From: Melioribacteraceae bacterium
GTDB taxonomy: Bacteria > Bacteroidota > Ignavibacteria > Ignavibacteriales > Melioribacteraceae
NCBI GenBank assembly: GCA_021740785.1
Contig: JAIOZI010000010.1
Span: forward strand, 1-64,000
Reading direction: 5' to 3'
Length of the DNA: 64,000 bases
In this document: positions 52,327 through 62,745 of the stretch, piece after piece
How positions within the stretch are numbered: the first letter of the stretch is position 1
Layout: each line of letters begins with the position of its first letter
Position numbers and translations under genes: made by a program
Notes under the pieces: generated by a model
What the model was told of the DNA's origin: nothing
Database searches by the model: none
Seen by the model: the letters and a program-made list of their open reading frames with translations, nothing else

Positions 52327-53553
52327 ATGATAGAAAACAAAAAAATATGCTTGATTACGGAATATTTCCCTCCAGAAACTGGAGCTGGTTCAATAAGAGC
52401 TTTTGAACATGCCAAAGAGTGGGTTAAATTGGGTATCGAGGTCGAGGTAATTACTTGTATGCCGCATTACCCAACAGGGGTAATCCCGGAAAAATATAGA
52501 AATAAATTCTATTATTTTGAAAAAATTGAAGGAGTATCGATTCACAGAACATACACTTATGCTGCGGCTAGCAGGGGGTTTTTAAAGAGATTTATTGCTT
52601 ATTCAGCTTTTATGCTTTCAAGTATTATTCAAGGATCATTTTTATTAAAACAAGTCGATTTTATTATTGCTACAAGTCCACCATTCTCGATTGGAATTAG
52701 TGGCTGGGTTTTAAGTAAACTGAAGAGAATTCCACTTGTTTTTGAAGTACGTGATCTTTGGCCTGAATCTTTAATACAGCTAGGTCAGGTTAAAAATAAA
52801 ATTTTGATATCATTATTAGAGTTCATCGAAAAAAAAATTTATCAAAAGGCATACTATATCGTCAGCGTAACTGATTCTTATTGTGACATAATAAGGCAGA
52901 AAAATATTACAAAGGATAAGATTAAAGTAATTAAAAATGGTGTAGATACAGATTTTTTTAGGCCGAGTAAAAAGGATATTGGTTTATTAAATCAACATAA
53001 TTTGGCTGAAAAAAGAGTAATTGCCTATTTTGGAAACTTCGGTCTATCGCAGCCAATTGATAGGATAGTGGATCTTGCTAGCATATTTACAGACAAAAGT
53101 GAAGTTCACTTCATTTTAATAGGAGATGGAGAACAAAGAATATTAGTTGAAAATAAAATAAAAGAAATGAATCTAACTAATATTACTTTGCTAAAAACTG
53201 TGTCCAAAAGTAAATTGATAAAATATTATTCTATTGCTGATCTTATGATAGTACCGCTTAAGCCGATTCCATTATTTAAGACTGTTATTCCGTCGAAGAT
53301 TTTTGAAATTATGGCAATGGGAATCCCTATTTTATTGGGTGTTGAGGGAGAGGCAAGACAATTAATTGAAGTGTCAAAAGCAGGCAGGTATATTGACCTA
53401 AAAGATTTAAAGAATGTAAAAAATGTGATTTGTGACTTGCTTTCTGATAATGCGGGTCTTGAGTATTACTCAAAAAATGGTAGAAGATTTGTCGTGGAAA
53501 ATTTCGATAGAAAAAGACAAGCTAAAATGTACATCGAATTATTATTTGAGTGA
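52327..53553 (+). CDS. WbuB/WcaI-like group 1 glycosyltransferase
   Basis: A 408-aa GT4 enzyme. The N-terminus, CLITEYFPPETGAGSIRAFE, and the middle stretch VFEVRDLWPESLIQLGQVKN are typical of the WbuB/WcaI branch (fucosamine- or fucose-type transfer). The C-terminal domain holds GNFGLSQPIDRIVDLA and IPLKP-type donor-site residues. The acceptor and donor are unknown. It adds a sugar to the lipid-linked repeat unit. Confidence 0.82.
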   Translation: MIENKKICLITEYFPPETGAGSIRAFEHAKEWVKLGIEVEVITCMPHYPTGVIPEKYRNKFYYFEKIEGVSIHRTYTYAAASRGFLKRFIAYSAFMLSSIIQGSFLLKQVDFIIATSPPFSIGISGWVLSKLKRIPLVFEVRDLWPESLIQLGQVKNKILISLLEFIEKKIYQKAYYIVSVTDSYCDIIRQKNITKDKIKVIKNGVDTDFFRPSKKDIGLLNQHNLAEKRVIAYFGNFGLSQPIDRIVDLASIFTDKSEVHFILIGDGEQRILVENKIKEMNLTNITLLKTVSKSKLIKYYSIADLMIVPLKPIPLFKTVIPSKIFEIMAMGIPILLGVEGEARQLIEVSKAGRYIDLKDLKNVKNVICDLLSDNAGLEYYSKNGRRFVVENFDRKRQAKMYIELLFE

Positions 53554-53606
53554 GTAAAAATTAGTAGAGTGAATCCATATCAAGAGTTTATCTTGACGGA
53601 AATTAT

Positions 53607-54755
53607 ATGAAAGAAAATTTAAAAATTTTATACATTGCAAGAAATATCCCTATTCCCGGAATAAAAGAAAATGATATTATTCTAAGGATAAGCAGAGCAG
53701 TTGAACAATATGGAAAAGCTAAAATTGATATTTGGTTCCCTAAAGAATTTTTACTAGATCTGCCTTTTATAAAAGGTAGAATGAAAGCTATTGCAAAATT
53801 ATCTCCCAGCTTCTATTACGATGAAAAGAAGATATTTTCAATAAACTATTTGAGATTGCTTTCAGTCAGATTATCTTATCTTTTCATGTTTTCTATTTGG
53901 GTTTTTAATAAAAAATTGTTTAGGAAGGTGAATGAGTATAATTTAATTCATGCACATAATATAATGCCGGATGGTTTTATTGCTCTAAAATTAAAAGAAA
54001 AATATAAAATTCCATTAGTTGTTACAATGAGAAATGGAGATTTAGATAAAATCCATAAATTAAGCATTAATAGTTTCTTATATAGGAAATATTTGCAAAT
54101 TTTACATGGAGCTGATGAAATAATTCTTCACAACTATGCAACAGAAGAATTCATTAAATCGCACAACTTGTCTTACTTAAAAATACCTCATGGAATTGAG
54201 AATGTTATTGTGGAAAAGTTTGAACGGAAAAATACAAAAAGAATTATTTGTGTAAGTCAATTAATAAGAAGAAAAAATGTTAATTGGCTTATTGAAGCTT
54301 TTAAACTAATCAATAAATCAGATTGGCAATTAATAATTGTTGGAGAGGGGTATTTAGAAAACAAGTTAAAATCTATTTCTCAGAATTTTAAAAATATTAC
54401 CTTCCTAGGAAAATTATCGAGAAATAGAACTCTTCATGAGATGAAAAAATCTGATATTTTTGTTTTACCAAGCGATGATGAAACATTTGGTCTGGTATAT
54501 TTGGAAGCTGCTGTTACGAGTTGCGCTATAATTGCAAAAAAATTTACCGGAATATATGGTTGGATGAAAGAAGATTTGGAAGCAATATTTATTAGTAATA
54601 TTGAAGAGCTTTCAACCTCATTAAAAAATTTGATTGAAAATGAGGAACTTAGATTTAAAATCGCAAAGAATGGTCATACGAAGGTTACGAATGAGATGAT
54701 TTGGGATGATCAGATTAAAAAATATTCCAAGGTTTATGAACAAATTTGCAGTTAA
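53607..54755 (+). CDS. Group 1 glycosyltransferase
   Basis: A 382-aa GT-B enzyme. HAHNIMPDGFIALKLKEKYK in the N-terminal domain and VSQLIRRKNVNWLIEAF followed by IIVGEGYLENKLK and DDETFGLVYLEAAVTS in the C-terminal domain match GT4 members. It is one of three consecutive group 1 transferases in the AT-rich core of the locus. Sugar specificity is unknown. Confidence 0.82.
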   Translation: MKENLKILYIARNIPIPGIKENDIILRISRAVEQYGKAKIDIWFPKEFLLDLPFIKGRMKAIAKLSPSFYYDEKKIFSINYLRLLSVRLSYLFMFSIWVFNKKLFRKVNEYNLIHAHNIMPDGFIALKLKEKYKIPLVVTMRNGDLDKIHKLSINSFLYRKYLQILHGADEIILHNYATEEFIKSHNLSYLKIPHGIENVIVEKFERKNTKRIICVSQLIRRKNVNWLIEAFKLINKSDWQLIIVGEGYLENKLKSISQNFKNITFLGKLSRNRTLHEMKKSDIFVLPSDDETFGLVYLEAAVTSCAIIAKKFTGIYGWMKEDLEAIFISNIEELSTSLKNLIENEELRFKIAKNGHTKVTNEMIWDDQIKKYSKVYEQICS

Positions 54756-54830
54756 CTCAGAGATAGAATAAGTGGAGAATAGTTTTAAAATCTTGTGAAA
54801 TTCAATTACAATAGTCAATAAATATAAAAA

Positions 54831-55817
54831 ATGAATTATACAATTACAAATTGGTTAGCACCGGAGAATTCTATTTTACCGGATTTTATTATCGGAGGTG
54901 CAATGAAATCTGGCACTTCTACTCTACATAGTATTTTAAATGAACATCCTAATGTGTTTATACCGAAGAATGAAATTAATTTTTTTGATATTGATAATAT
55001 TCTTCAACATAGTGATTTTAATTATTACTATAGATCAATTGATAAGTGGATAAATCAAAGTATGAACTCATTCCCAACTGAATTGTGGAGTTGGTATTCA
55101 CAACATTTTGAAGGGAAAAATGATCTAGTTATTGGTGAGGATTCAACTACTTATTTAGCATCTAAATTAGCTGCTAAGAGAATATCAATTCAGAAAAAAA
55201 AAATTAAGTTAGTCTTTACACTAAGACAACCAACTGAAAGAGCCTATTCTCAATACTGGCATATGCTTAGATCTGGTAGAGCCACACATAGTTTTGAAAG
55301 TACTTTGAAATTTAATCCTGAAACAGTTATTAATAGAAGTCTATATCTCGATCAATTGAAATGGTATTTTGAATTTTTAGAAAAAGATCAAATTATGGTA
55401 ATTATTTTTGAGGAGTTCTTGAAGGATAAGAATAAAATAATTTTTGAATTATGTTCATTTCTCAATTTGGATTTTAATCTTTTTCCTGAGGATGCAAAAA
55501 ATATTCATTCAAATCCAGCAATGATGCCAGTGTTTCCAAAACTCCAAGGCTTGAAAAATAAATTATTTAGAAGTCTCGGAAATCAAAGGTATATTAATTA
55601 CCTACCGCTTAAATCTGAATCATATGGAAAATTTGGAACCTTAATTCCGAAAGTTATTGAAAAAGCTCATAATACTGTGTTTAATCCGAGAATAAGTATG
55701 AAACCCCCAAAGATGCGAGAATCAACTAGAAATTTCTTGAATGAATATTTTATTTCTGAATTAAATGGATTGGATGAATTATTAGAAAGAGATGTGCTTT
55801 CTTTTTGGTTTGATTGA
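54831..55817 (+). CDS. PAPS-dependent sulfotransferase-domain protein
   Basis: A 328-aa cytosolic sulfotransferase related to the heparan-sulfate/polysaccharide group. The 5'-phosphosulfate loop is GGAMKSGTSTLHSILNEHPN at ~residues 22-41. The 3'-phosphate site is LRQPTERAYSQYWHML. It probably sulfates a sugar of the repeat unit before export. PAPS-forming genes (cysND/C) are not in the window. Confidence 0.83.
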   Translation: MNYTITNWLAPENSILPDFIIGGAMKSGTSTLHSILNEHPNVFIPKNEINFFDIDNILQHSDFNYYYRSIDKWINQSMNSFPTELWSWYSQHFEGKNDLVIGEDSTTYLASKLAAKRISIQKKKIKLVFTLRQPTERAYSQYWHMLRSGRATHSFESTLKFNPETVINRSLYLDQLKWYFEFLEKDQIMVIIFEEFLKDKNKIIFELCSFLNLDFNLFPEDAKNIHSNPAMMPVFPKLQGLKNKLFRSLGNQRYINYLPLKSESYGKFGTLIPKVIEKAHNTVFNPRISMKPPKMRESTRNFLNEYFISELNGLDELLERDVLSFWFD

Positions 55818-55974
55818 AAAATTATTTTATTTCTATAACGATGTGGGATTATGAAATCAGTTTGAGAAAATATTGTTAATTCATATGAGATCTTTTATAG
55901 TTTTTTTGAAATCATTGCTCTTTCAACTTCTACCGACGTTTCCTATCTTTAGTTTTTAAATTTTTCATGGATAT

Positions 55975-57174
55975 ATGTCAAACAAAATCACCATCATCGG
56001 TGCGGGTATTGTTGGACTTGCAACGGCTTATCAGTTACTTAAAAAGAATCCCAATTTTAAGATTCAAGTGATTGAAAAGGAAGCGGATATATGCAAACAC
56101 CAAACCGGTAATAACAGCGGTGTTATTCATTCCGGAATTTATTACAAGCCCGGAAGCCTGAAAGCTCAAAACTGTCATAACGGCTATAAGATGTTAATTG
56201 ATTTTTGTAATCAACATGATGTGCGGTATGAATTGTGTGGAAAGGTTATTGTTGCAGCCAATGAATCTGAAATTCCGGCGCTGGAGAATATTTATGAAAG
56301 AGGGAACCAAAACGGTCTGGAAAACTTAAAATACCTATCGAAAGAGGAATTGAGAGAAATTGAACCGCATGTAAAAGGAGTTAAAGGTATTCGTGTCCCT
56401 CAAACCGGTATAATCGATTTTGTTGAGATGGCGGAAAAAATAAAAGTTGAATGTAAAAAGCTCGGAGCGGAATTTATTTTTAATCAGGAAGTAAAAAATA
56501 TTATAGTCAAAAATGCACATACTGAAACTATCACAAATGATAAATCATTTGTTGCAGATTATGTGGTAAGCTGCACCGGTTTACATTCCGATAGAATAGC
56601 TAAAACAACAAACCGCAATTTGGATTTACGGATAATTCCTTTCCGCGGCGAGTACTATAAATTGAAAGATGAATCCAAACATTTAGTAACTAATTTAATT
56701 TACCCTGTGCCGGATCCGGCATTCCCGTTTCTTGGTGTTCACTTTACCAGGATGATAGACGGCGCTGTTGAAGCCGGTCCAAATGCAGTTCTGGCTTTCG
56801 CACGCGAAGGATATAAGAAGTTCGATTTCAATCTTAAAGATACGACAGATACTTTCACATGGCCGGGTTTTCATAAAGTCGCGGTAAAATATTGGAAGAC
56901 CGGGTTTGGAGAATTTTACAGGTCATTCAGCAAAAAAGCTTTTGTTAAAGCTTTGCAGAAGTTGATTCCCAAAATTAACGAAAGTGATTTAGTACCCGGT
57001 GGAGCAGGTGTACGTGCGCAAGCCTGCGATATAAAAGGAAAATTATTGGATGATTTCTATTTTGCCGAACAAGAAAGAGTTATTCATGTATGCAATGCGC
57101 CGTCTCCGGCAGCAACGGCATCTCTATCAATTGGAAATCATATTTCTCAAAAATTGATTGCAAGTATGAACTAG
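55975..57174 (+). CDS. lhgO: L-2-hydroxyglutarate oxidase-like FAD enzyme
   Basis: A 399-aa FAD-dependent DAO-superfamily oxidase. The FAD dinucleotide fold is IIGAGIVGLATAYQLLKKNP; GNNSGVIHSGIYYKPGSLKA is the LhgO/L2HGDH signature; the C-terminus has VPGGAGVRAQACD and HVCNAPSPAATASL. Close relatives oxidise L-2-hydroxyglutarate to 2-oxoglutarate with quinone as acceptor. Its base composition resembles the housekeeping genes rather than the AT-rich polysaccharide core upstream. Confidence 0.87.
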   Translation: MSNKITIIGAGIVGLATAYQLLKKNPNFKIQVIEKEADICKHQTGNNSGVIHSGIYYKPGSLKAQNCHNGYKMLIDFCNQHDVRYELCGKVIVAANESEIPALENIYERGNQNGLENLKYLSKEELREIEPHVKGVKGIRVPQTGIIDFVEMAEKIKVECKKLGAEFIFNQEVKNIIVKNAHTETITNDKSFVADYVVSCTGLHSDRIAKTTNRNLDLRIIPFRGEYYKLKDESKHLVTNLIYPVPDPAFPFLGVHFTRMIDGAVEAGPNAVLAFAREGYKKFDFNLKDTTDTFTWPGFHKVAVKYWKTGFGEFYRSFSKKAFVKALQKLIPKINESDLVPGGAGVRAQACDIKGKLLDDFYFAEQERVIHVCNAPSPAATASLSIGNHISQKLIASMN

Positions 57175-57181
57175 GTGAGAA

Positions 57182-58585
57182 TTGAATAAAAGATTAGAAA
57201 AAGTAATTATAATAACTACGGATTTTTTAACAATTAACCTCGCATGGATTGTCTATTTCTTTTTCCGTGTTGAAACCGGCTGGTTCGAGTTAATTACACG
57301 TCCCGAATTTTTCCTTCCGATGTTCGCAGTATATTTTTATTGGCTGGTGATTTTTTCATTTGTCGGAATGTATAGAACTTGGTTTGCATCTTCTCGTTTC
57401 GATGAACTTTCCACTTTATTCAAAGCATCTTTCGTTGGAATATTTTTATTGTTTGCCGTTATATTTTACGACGACCTGGCACACAATGCACCTTCCGGGA
57501 ACCGGCTTCTTATTTTTATTTATTGGGGAATATTTTTAACCTTTGTAAGCATCGGCAGACTTACTGTAAGAAGTGTTCAGCGGAACCTGCTTATTAAAGG
57601 CTATGGAAGGAGAAATACTCTGCTCGTTGGATTTAATCCAAAAGCAAACAACATTCATAATTCTGTTAAAAAGTACAGAGCACTCGGTTTGGATATTGCA
57701 GGCTACGTTGCAGTGAAAGAAGAAAATGTCGGGAAAGAATATGATGGTAAGAAAGTGTTCGATACTTACATGAATATTGCAGAAGTAATTGAGAGAGAAA
57801 ACATCAAAGAAATAATTATTGCGCTTGAACAGCATGAAGACGATGTGTTGATAAATGTAATCGGAAGAGTAGATACAACACAGGTAAAAATAAAAATCGT
57901 TCCCGATCTTTATGATATAGTGAGCGGTCAGGTTAGAACATCACAAATTTACGGTTTCCCACTGATTGATGTTATGCCGCAGCTAATGCCCGAGTGGGAG
58001 AAAAAAGTAAAAAGAATTATGGATGTTATTATTTCTTCGATAATTTTGGTAATCACTTCTCCGGTAATTTTGATGACAATGCTTGCGATTAAGCTGGACA
58101 GTAAAGGACCGGTTTTTTATCTTCAGGAACGGATGGGATTAAACGGGGAAGTTTTTAGTATTATCAAATTTAGATCAATGTGGGAAGATGCAGAAAAAGC
58201 ATCGGGACCGGTTTGGTCACAGAAAGACGATCCGAGAATAACGAAGGTTGGAAAATTTATAAGGAGAGTGCGGATTGATGAACTTCCGCAAATGATTAAT
58301 GTATTAAAAGGGGAAATGAGTTTGGTCGGTCCGCGTCCCGAAAGACCTTATTTTGTTGAACAGTTATCAAAAGAAATTCCGCTGTATAAAAGAAGACTTG
58401 CGGTAAGACCCGGAATAACAGGCTGGGCACAGGTTAAGCATAAATATGATGAAACTATTGATGATGTTAAGGCAAAGCTAAGATATGATTTGTTTTATAT
58501 TGAGAGTATTTCGTTACGCATGGATATGAAGATATTATTTAGAACTATTTTTGTCGTGTTATTTGGAAAGGGTCACTATGAATAG
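57182..58585 (+). CDS. Polyprenyl-phosphate glycosylphosphotransferase (WcaJ/WbaP type)
   Basis: A 467-aa initiating enzyme that transfers a sugar-1-phosphate to undecaprenyl phosphate. It has four N-terminal transmembrane helices, a CoA_binding_3-type soluble domain (~residues 130-260), another membrane segment (VIISSIILVITSPVILMTML) and the catalytic domain with KFRSMWEDAEK, IDELPQMINVLKGEMSLVGP (Asp-Glu dyad) and RPGITGWAQV. It starts with TTG at 57182. It begins repeat-unit assembly for the locus. Confidence 0.92.
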   Translation: MNKRLEKVIIITTDFLTINLAWIVYFFFRVETGWFELITRPEFFLPMFAVYFYWLVIFSFVGMYRTWFASSRFDELSTLFKASFVGIFLLFAVIFYDDLAHNAPSGNRLLIFIYWGIFLTFVSIGRLTVRSVQRNLLIKGYGRRNTLLVGFNPKANNIHNSVKKYRALGLDIAGYVAVKEENVGKEYDGKKVFDTYMNIAEVIERENIKEIIIALEQHEDDVLINVIGRVDTTQVKIKIVPDLYDIVSGQVRTSQIYGFPLIDVMPQLMPEWEKKVKRIMDVIISSIILVITSPVILMTMLAIKLDSKGPVFYLQERMGLNGEVFSIIKFRSMWEDAEKASGPVWSQKDDPRITKVGKFIRRVRIDELPQMINVLKGEMSLVGPRPERPYFVEQLSKEIPLYKRRLAVRPGITGWAQVKHKYDETIDDVKAKLRYDLFYIESISLRMDMKILFRTIFVVLFGKGHYE

Positions 58586-58615
58586 TTCAATATTACCTTT
58601 AACTGGGGAATCCAT

Positions 58616-59332
58616 ATGAAAAAAACTATTGTAATTATTCCGACGTATAATGAACTGACAAATGTTCAAAAAATTGTTCATGATCTTCTTGAATTATATC
58701 CTGATTTTCACATCCTAATAGTAGACGATAATTCTCCGGACGGTACCGGAAAGCGTGTGAGAGAGATGGGTGAACAGGATAACAGAATTCAATTAATTGA
58801 AAGGGAAGGAAAACTTGGATTAGGTACTGCTTATGTAAAAGGATTCCAATACGCAATTAAGAATGATTATGATATTATAGTTCAAATGGATGCAGATTAC
58901 TCACATGATCCAAATGAAATAAAAACGTTTCTTAATATGCTTAGAAATTGTGATGTTGTAATCGGAAGCAGGTATGTATCGGGAGTAAATGTAATCAATT
59001 GGCCTATGGCAAGATTGTTATTAAGCTGGTTTGCAAATAAATACACAAAGGTAATTACCGGACTTCCTTTACAGGATTCAACTGGCGGATTTAAGTGTTT
59101 CAAAAAAGAAGTATTGCAGTCTATTAAATTGGATAGAATCGGTTCGAATGGTTACGCTTTCCAAATAGAAATGAATTTTTATGCATGGAAGAACGGATAT
59201 AAATTATGCGAATCTCCGATAATTTTCACTGACAGGGTAGAAGGCGATTCAAAGATGTCGAAGAAGATTGTATATGAAGCAGTATTCATGGTCTGGAAAC
59301 TTAGGTTTAGAAGTATATTTGGTTTATTATAA
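58616..59332 (+). CDS. Polyprenol-phosphate sugar transferase (DPM1-like GT2)
   Basis: A 238-aa GT2 enzyme similar to dolichol-phosphate mannose synthase. IIPTYNELTNVQKIVHDLLE begins the fold, LIVDDNSPDGTG follows, and MDADYSHDPNEI is the metal-binding DxD region. SRYVSGVNVINWP and DSTGGFKCFK are family motifs. It has no C-terminal membrane helices. It makes a polyprenyl-phosphate-linked hexose for a later transferase or for protein/lipid glycosylation. Confidence 0.88.
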   Translation: MKKTIVIIPTYNELTNVQKIVHDLLELYPDFHILIVDDNSPDGTGKRVREMGEQDNRIQLIEREGKLGLGTAYVKGFQYAIKNDYDIIVQMDADYSHDPNEIKTFLNMLRNCDVVIGSRYVSGVNVINWPMARLLLSWFANKYTKVITGLPLQDSTGGFKCFKKEVLQSIKLDRIGSNGYAFQIEMNFYAWKNGYKLCESPIIFTDRVEGDSKMSKKIVYEAVFMVWKLRFRSIFGLL

Positions 59333-59337
59333 AATTT

Positions 59338-61320
59338 ATGATTGACCTATCAATAATAATAGTGAACTATAATGTAAAAGAGTTTCTTCAGAATCTCTTT
59401 GCATCGATAGAAAAAGCTGCACAAAATTTATCGCATGAAATTATTGTAGTTGATAATGCATCGGATGACGGCAGCAGGGAATTGCTGGATGAAAAATATC
59501 CGGACGTAAAATTAATTGCCAACAAAAAGAATGTCGGTTTCGGTGTTGCGAATAATCAAGGTCTGGAAATTGCAAAGGGCAAATATATTTTATTGATCAA
59601 TCCCGATACAATTGTTAAAGAAGATACATTTACATCACTCATTAAATTTTTTGAAAACAATCCTGATGCCGGCATGGCTGGATGTAAAGTTCTAAATCCC
59701 GATGGTACATTACAATTAGCCTGCAGAAGATCATTTCCCGGACCTTGGGTTTCTTTCACTAAAGTTGCGGGACTAAGTAAAATTTTTCCGAAGAGCAAAT
59801 TATTTGCACAATATAATCTCACCTATCTTGATGAAAATCAGTCATACGAGGTTGATGCAATCTCCGGCGCTTTCATGATGATGCGTAAAGAAACTTATGA
59901 AAAAGTGGGCGGTTTTGATCCCCAGTTTTTTATGTACGGTGAAGATTTGGATCTGTGCTACAGAATCAAGTCGGCAGGTTTTAAAGTTTATTATGTACAT
60001 GAAACCGAAATAATTCATTATAAAGGTGAAAGCACTAAGCGGAGCAGCATTGACGAAACAAAAGTATTTTACGATGCAATGATGATATTTGTTAGAAAAC
60101 ATCTTTCGTCATCTTTACTGGTAAAACTAATTCTTCAATTTGCAATTTTGCTTCGTCAAACATTAGCGTTTATAAACGTATACCGTTTGGTAATTATCTC
60201 AATTTTTATTGATTTGGTTTTATTCAACTCAGCCATTTATGCAGCCGAGAAATTATACAATCCGGGTTCGTGGCCTGGATTTCCCGAGTATGTAAAGCCG
60301 TGGATTTATTTCGTTCCCTCTTTGATTCAGATAATAATTTCTGCTCTCGGAGGTGCTTATGGAAAGAAAACTCTCAGCGTACTCCGTGTGCTTGTTTCTC
60401 TATTTGTCGGATTGATTTTTATATCATCGATTACATTTTTCTTTAAGCAGTTCGCCTTCAGCCGCGCAATCGTACTGATTACTTATGGTTTCCTAATTAT
60501 TCTTTACCCGCTATGGAGGATTATTAGTAAAGTTGTATTTAAGGTTGGACTGATTCACGAAACGAAAAAATATAAAACAATAATTGTAGGAACCGATCAA
60601 AAAGCTCGAAAACTTTTTTCAGCAATGAAAAGCACATTGGTTAGAGTTCATAACGTTCTCGGATTTGTAAGTTATACTCACAAAGAAGTGGGCGAAAAAA
60701 TCGATAATATTGAAGTCATAGGTTCAGTCGAAAATTTGAAAAGGGTAATTAAAGAAAATCATGTTGACAAAGTTATTTTCTCATCGAACGAAATTTCCTT
60801 TAACAAAATATTTTCTATTGTATCTCAATGCCAGGGTGAAAATGTTGAATTTTTACTAGCGGGAAACGAACTTGATTATTTAGTCGGGAAATCTGCCGTA
60901 ACAATGCTGGATGATATCGCGTTGTTAAAAGTCCAGTACAATATTTCCGCATTCACTCATTCTGTTATCAAATCGGTTTTCGATATCAGTATTTCAATCA
61001 TAATTTTGCTTTTAGTTTATCCTTTCTTATTTTTGGCGGACAAGTTGGGCAAAAGAAAAACTGATTTTTCAAAATTTATTCTCGGAACTCCATCGGTATT
61101 ATTTCGGAAGAAAAGTTTCGTTGGACCTAGAGACGAATCATTTCATAATGGATTATTCATAGGTAAGATTGGTTTAACGGGTTTGTGGTATACTGAGGAG
61201 TATAATCACGATGATGCAACTGAGCTGAATAATCTTGATGTTTATTATGCAAAAAATCAAAACATCTGGCTTGATTTGGAAATACTGGGAAAATCATTTT
61301 CTAAAATGTTTATTAATTAG
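59338..61320 (+). CDS. GT2 glycosyltransferase fused to degenerate sugar-phosphate transferase
   Basis: A 660-aa fusion. Residues 1-~260 form a GT2 rhamnosyltransferase-type domain ([61 protein letters not shown]). About four transmembrane helices follow (~280-400), then a CoA_binding_3-like domain (~415-525, [20 protein letters not shown]). A C-terminal WbaP-like part has a membrane segment ([20 protein letters not shown]), SFVGPRDE and [12 protein letters not shown], but lacks the KFRSM and IDELPQ catalytic blocks. So only the GT2 half is likely active. The WbaP part may act as a membrane scaffold. Confidence 0.85.
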   Translation: MIDLSIIIVNYNVKEFLQNLFASIEKAAQNLSHEIIVVDNASDDGSRELLDEKYPDVKLIANKKNVGFGVANNQGLEIAKGKYILLINPDTIVKEDTFTSLIKFFENNPDAGMAGCKVLNPDGTLQLACRRSFPGPWVSFTKVAGLSKIFPKSKLFAQYNLTYLDENQSYEVDAISGAFMMMRKETYEKVGGFDPQFFMYGEDLDLCYRIKSAGFKVYYVHETEIIHYKGESTKRSSIDETKVFYDAMMIFVRKHLSSSLLVKLILQFAILLRQTLAFINVYRLVIISIFIDLVLFNSAIYAAEKLYNPGSWPGFPEYVKPWIYFVPSLIQIIISALGGAYGKKTLSVLRVLVSLFVGLIFISSITFFFKQFAFSRAIVLITYGFLIILYPLWRIISKVVFKVGLIHETKKYKTIIVGTDQKARKLFSAMKSTLVRVHNVLGFVSYTHKEVGEKIDNIEVIGSVENLKRVIKENHVDKVIFSSNEISFNKIFSIVSQCQGENVEFLLAGNELDYLVGKSAVTMLDDIALLKVQYNISAFTHSVIKSVFDISISIIILLLVYPFLFLADKLGKRKTDFSKFILGTPSVLFRKKSFVGPRDESFHNGLFIGKIGLTGLWYTEEYNHDDATELNNLDVYYAKNQNIWLDLEILGKSFSKMFIN

Positions 61321-61328
61321 AGGAAAAA

Positions 61329-62279
61329 ATGGCTAAAAATATATTGGAGTTCGAAAAGCCGATTATTGAACTTGAGAATAAAATTGAAGAGATGCGTAAG
61401 TATGAAGATAACCTCGATATAAAAGAAGAAATCACCCTTCTTGAAGATAAGGTTACGAAGCTGAAAGAAAACATTTATGATAATTTAACCCGCTGGCAGA
61501 GAGTACAATTAGCGCGTCACCCGGAGCGACCGTTTACATTAGATTATCTTTATTTGATGACAAACGATTTTGTTGAACTTCATGGCGACCGATACTACAG
61601 AGATGATAATGCAATTGTTGGCGGTTTCGCGATGCTTGAAGATCAGAAGGTTATGATTATCGGGCATCAAAAAGGTCGTGATACAAAATCCAATCTTTTT
61701 AGAAATTTCGGAATGCCGAATCCCGAAGGATATAGAAAAGCTCTCCGGTTAATGAAGCTCGCTGAAAAATTCAACAGACCTGTAATAACCTTGCTCGATA
61801 CACCCGGCGCTTATCCCGGGTTGGAAGCTGAACAGAACGGTCAAGCTGAAGCGATAGCACGAAACCTATTTGAAATGAGCCGTCTGCAGGTTCCGATAGT
61901 TGTTGTTATAATAGGTGAAGGCGCAAGCGGTGGCGCACTTGGTATCGGAGTTGGTGATAGAATTTTGATGCTCGAAAATACATGGTACTCGGTCATAAGT
62001 CCGGAATCATGTTCAAGCATTTTATGGAGAAGCTGGGATTACAAAGAACAAGCAGCCGAATCATTAAGACTTACGGCAAAGGATTTATTGGAACAAAAAA
62101 TTATTGATAGAATTGTTGCGGAACCGTTGGGCGGTGCTCACAAAAATCATATAAAGATTGCCGAAACATTGAAAGAAATTTTACTCGAAGAATTAAAAGA
62201 GCTAACGAAAATAAAACCCGATAAATTAGTTCAGAACCGTTTGGAAAAATTTGGTTCGATGGGCGTATACGTTGAATAG
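61329..62279 (+). CDS. accA: Acetyl-CoA carboxylase carboxyltransferase subunit alpha
   Basis: A 316-aa subunit that, with AccD, transfers the carboxyl group from biotin to acetyl-CoA to form malonyl-CoA. It has the N-terminal helical region ([16 protein letters not shown]), the family motifs [17 protein letters not shown] and [14 protein letters not shown], and the oxyanion-hole loop [15 protein letters not shown]. Length is standard. accD is not in the window. It sits 8 bp behind the GT2-fusion gene. Confidence 0.96.
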   Translation: MAKNILEFEKPIIELENKIEEMRKYEDNLDIKEEITLLEDKVTKLKENIYDNLTRWQRVQLARHPERPFTLDYLYLMTNDFVELHGDRYYRDDNAIVGGFAMLEDQKVMIIGHQKGRDTKSNLFRNFGMPNPEGYRKALRLMKLAEKFNRPVITLLDTPGAYPGLEAEQNGQAEAIARNLFEMSRLQVPIVVVIIGEGASGGALGIGVGDRILMLENTWYSVISPESCSSILWRSWDYKEQAAESLRLTAKDLLEQKIIDRIVAEPLGGAHKNHIKIAETLKEILLEELKELTKIKPDKLVQNRLEKFGSMGVYVE

Positions 62280-62284
62280 AAATT

Positions 62285-62704
62285 ATGATTAAAAACAAAA
62301 CCATTATCCGTGTCAGGTATGCCGATACCGATAAAATGCAGATTGTTTATAACGGGAAGTATTTGGAATATTTTGAAGTAGGACGTACCGAACTTTTGCG
62401 CAGTGTAGGTTTGCCCTACAACGAAGTTGAAAAACATGGTTACCAGCTTCCGCTTATTGAAGCCGGAGTAAAGTATAAAAGTCCCGCTTTTTACGATGAT
62501 TTATTGGAGATTGAATCAACTAATAACTCTTTATACTCAGCCAAAGTAAAAATTGAATATATTATCAGAAGAAAAGAAACCGGTGAAATTGTTACCGAAG
62601 GTTTTACAGAACATGTTTTTGTAAGGGTTGAGGATAGAAAACCGGTTCGACCTCCAAAGTTTTACATTGATTCGCTTGCAGAATTTTTCGAAGTAGATAA
62701 ATAA
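62285..62704 (+). CDS. YbgC/4HBT-family acyl-CoA thioesterase
   Basis: A 139-aa hotdog-fold thioesterase. RVRYADTDKMQIVYNGKYLE carries the catalytic Asp (YADTD) and the following family motif. It starts 5 bp after accA and is probably co-transcribed. In many bacteria this family hydrolyses short acyl-CoA; 4-hydroxybenzoyl-CoA activity is also known. Location next to accA is consistent with acyl-CoA turnover. Confidence 0.88.
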   Translation: MIKNKTIIRVRYADTDKMQIVYNGKYLEYFEVGRTELLRSVGLPYNEVEKHGYQLPLIEAGVKYKSPAFYDDLLEIESTNNSLYSAKVKIEYIIRRKETGEIVTEGFTEHVFVRVEDRKPVRPPKFYIDSLAEFFEVDK

Positions 62705-62745
62705 AATTATTAACCGGCTATTCTTGATTTACTTATCTTTAATCT

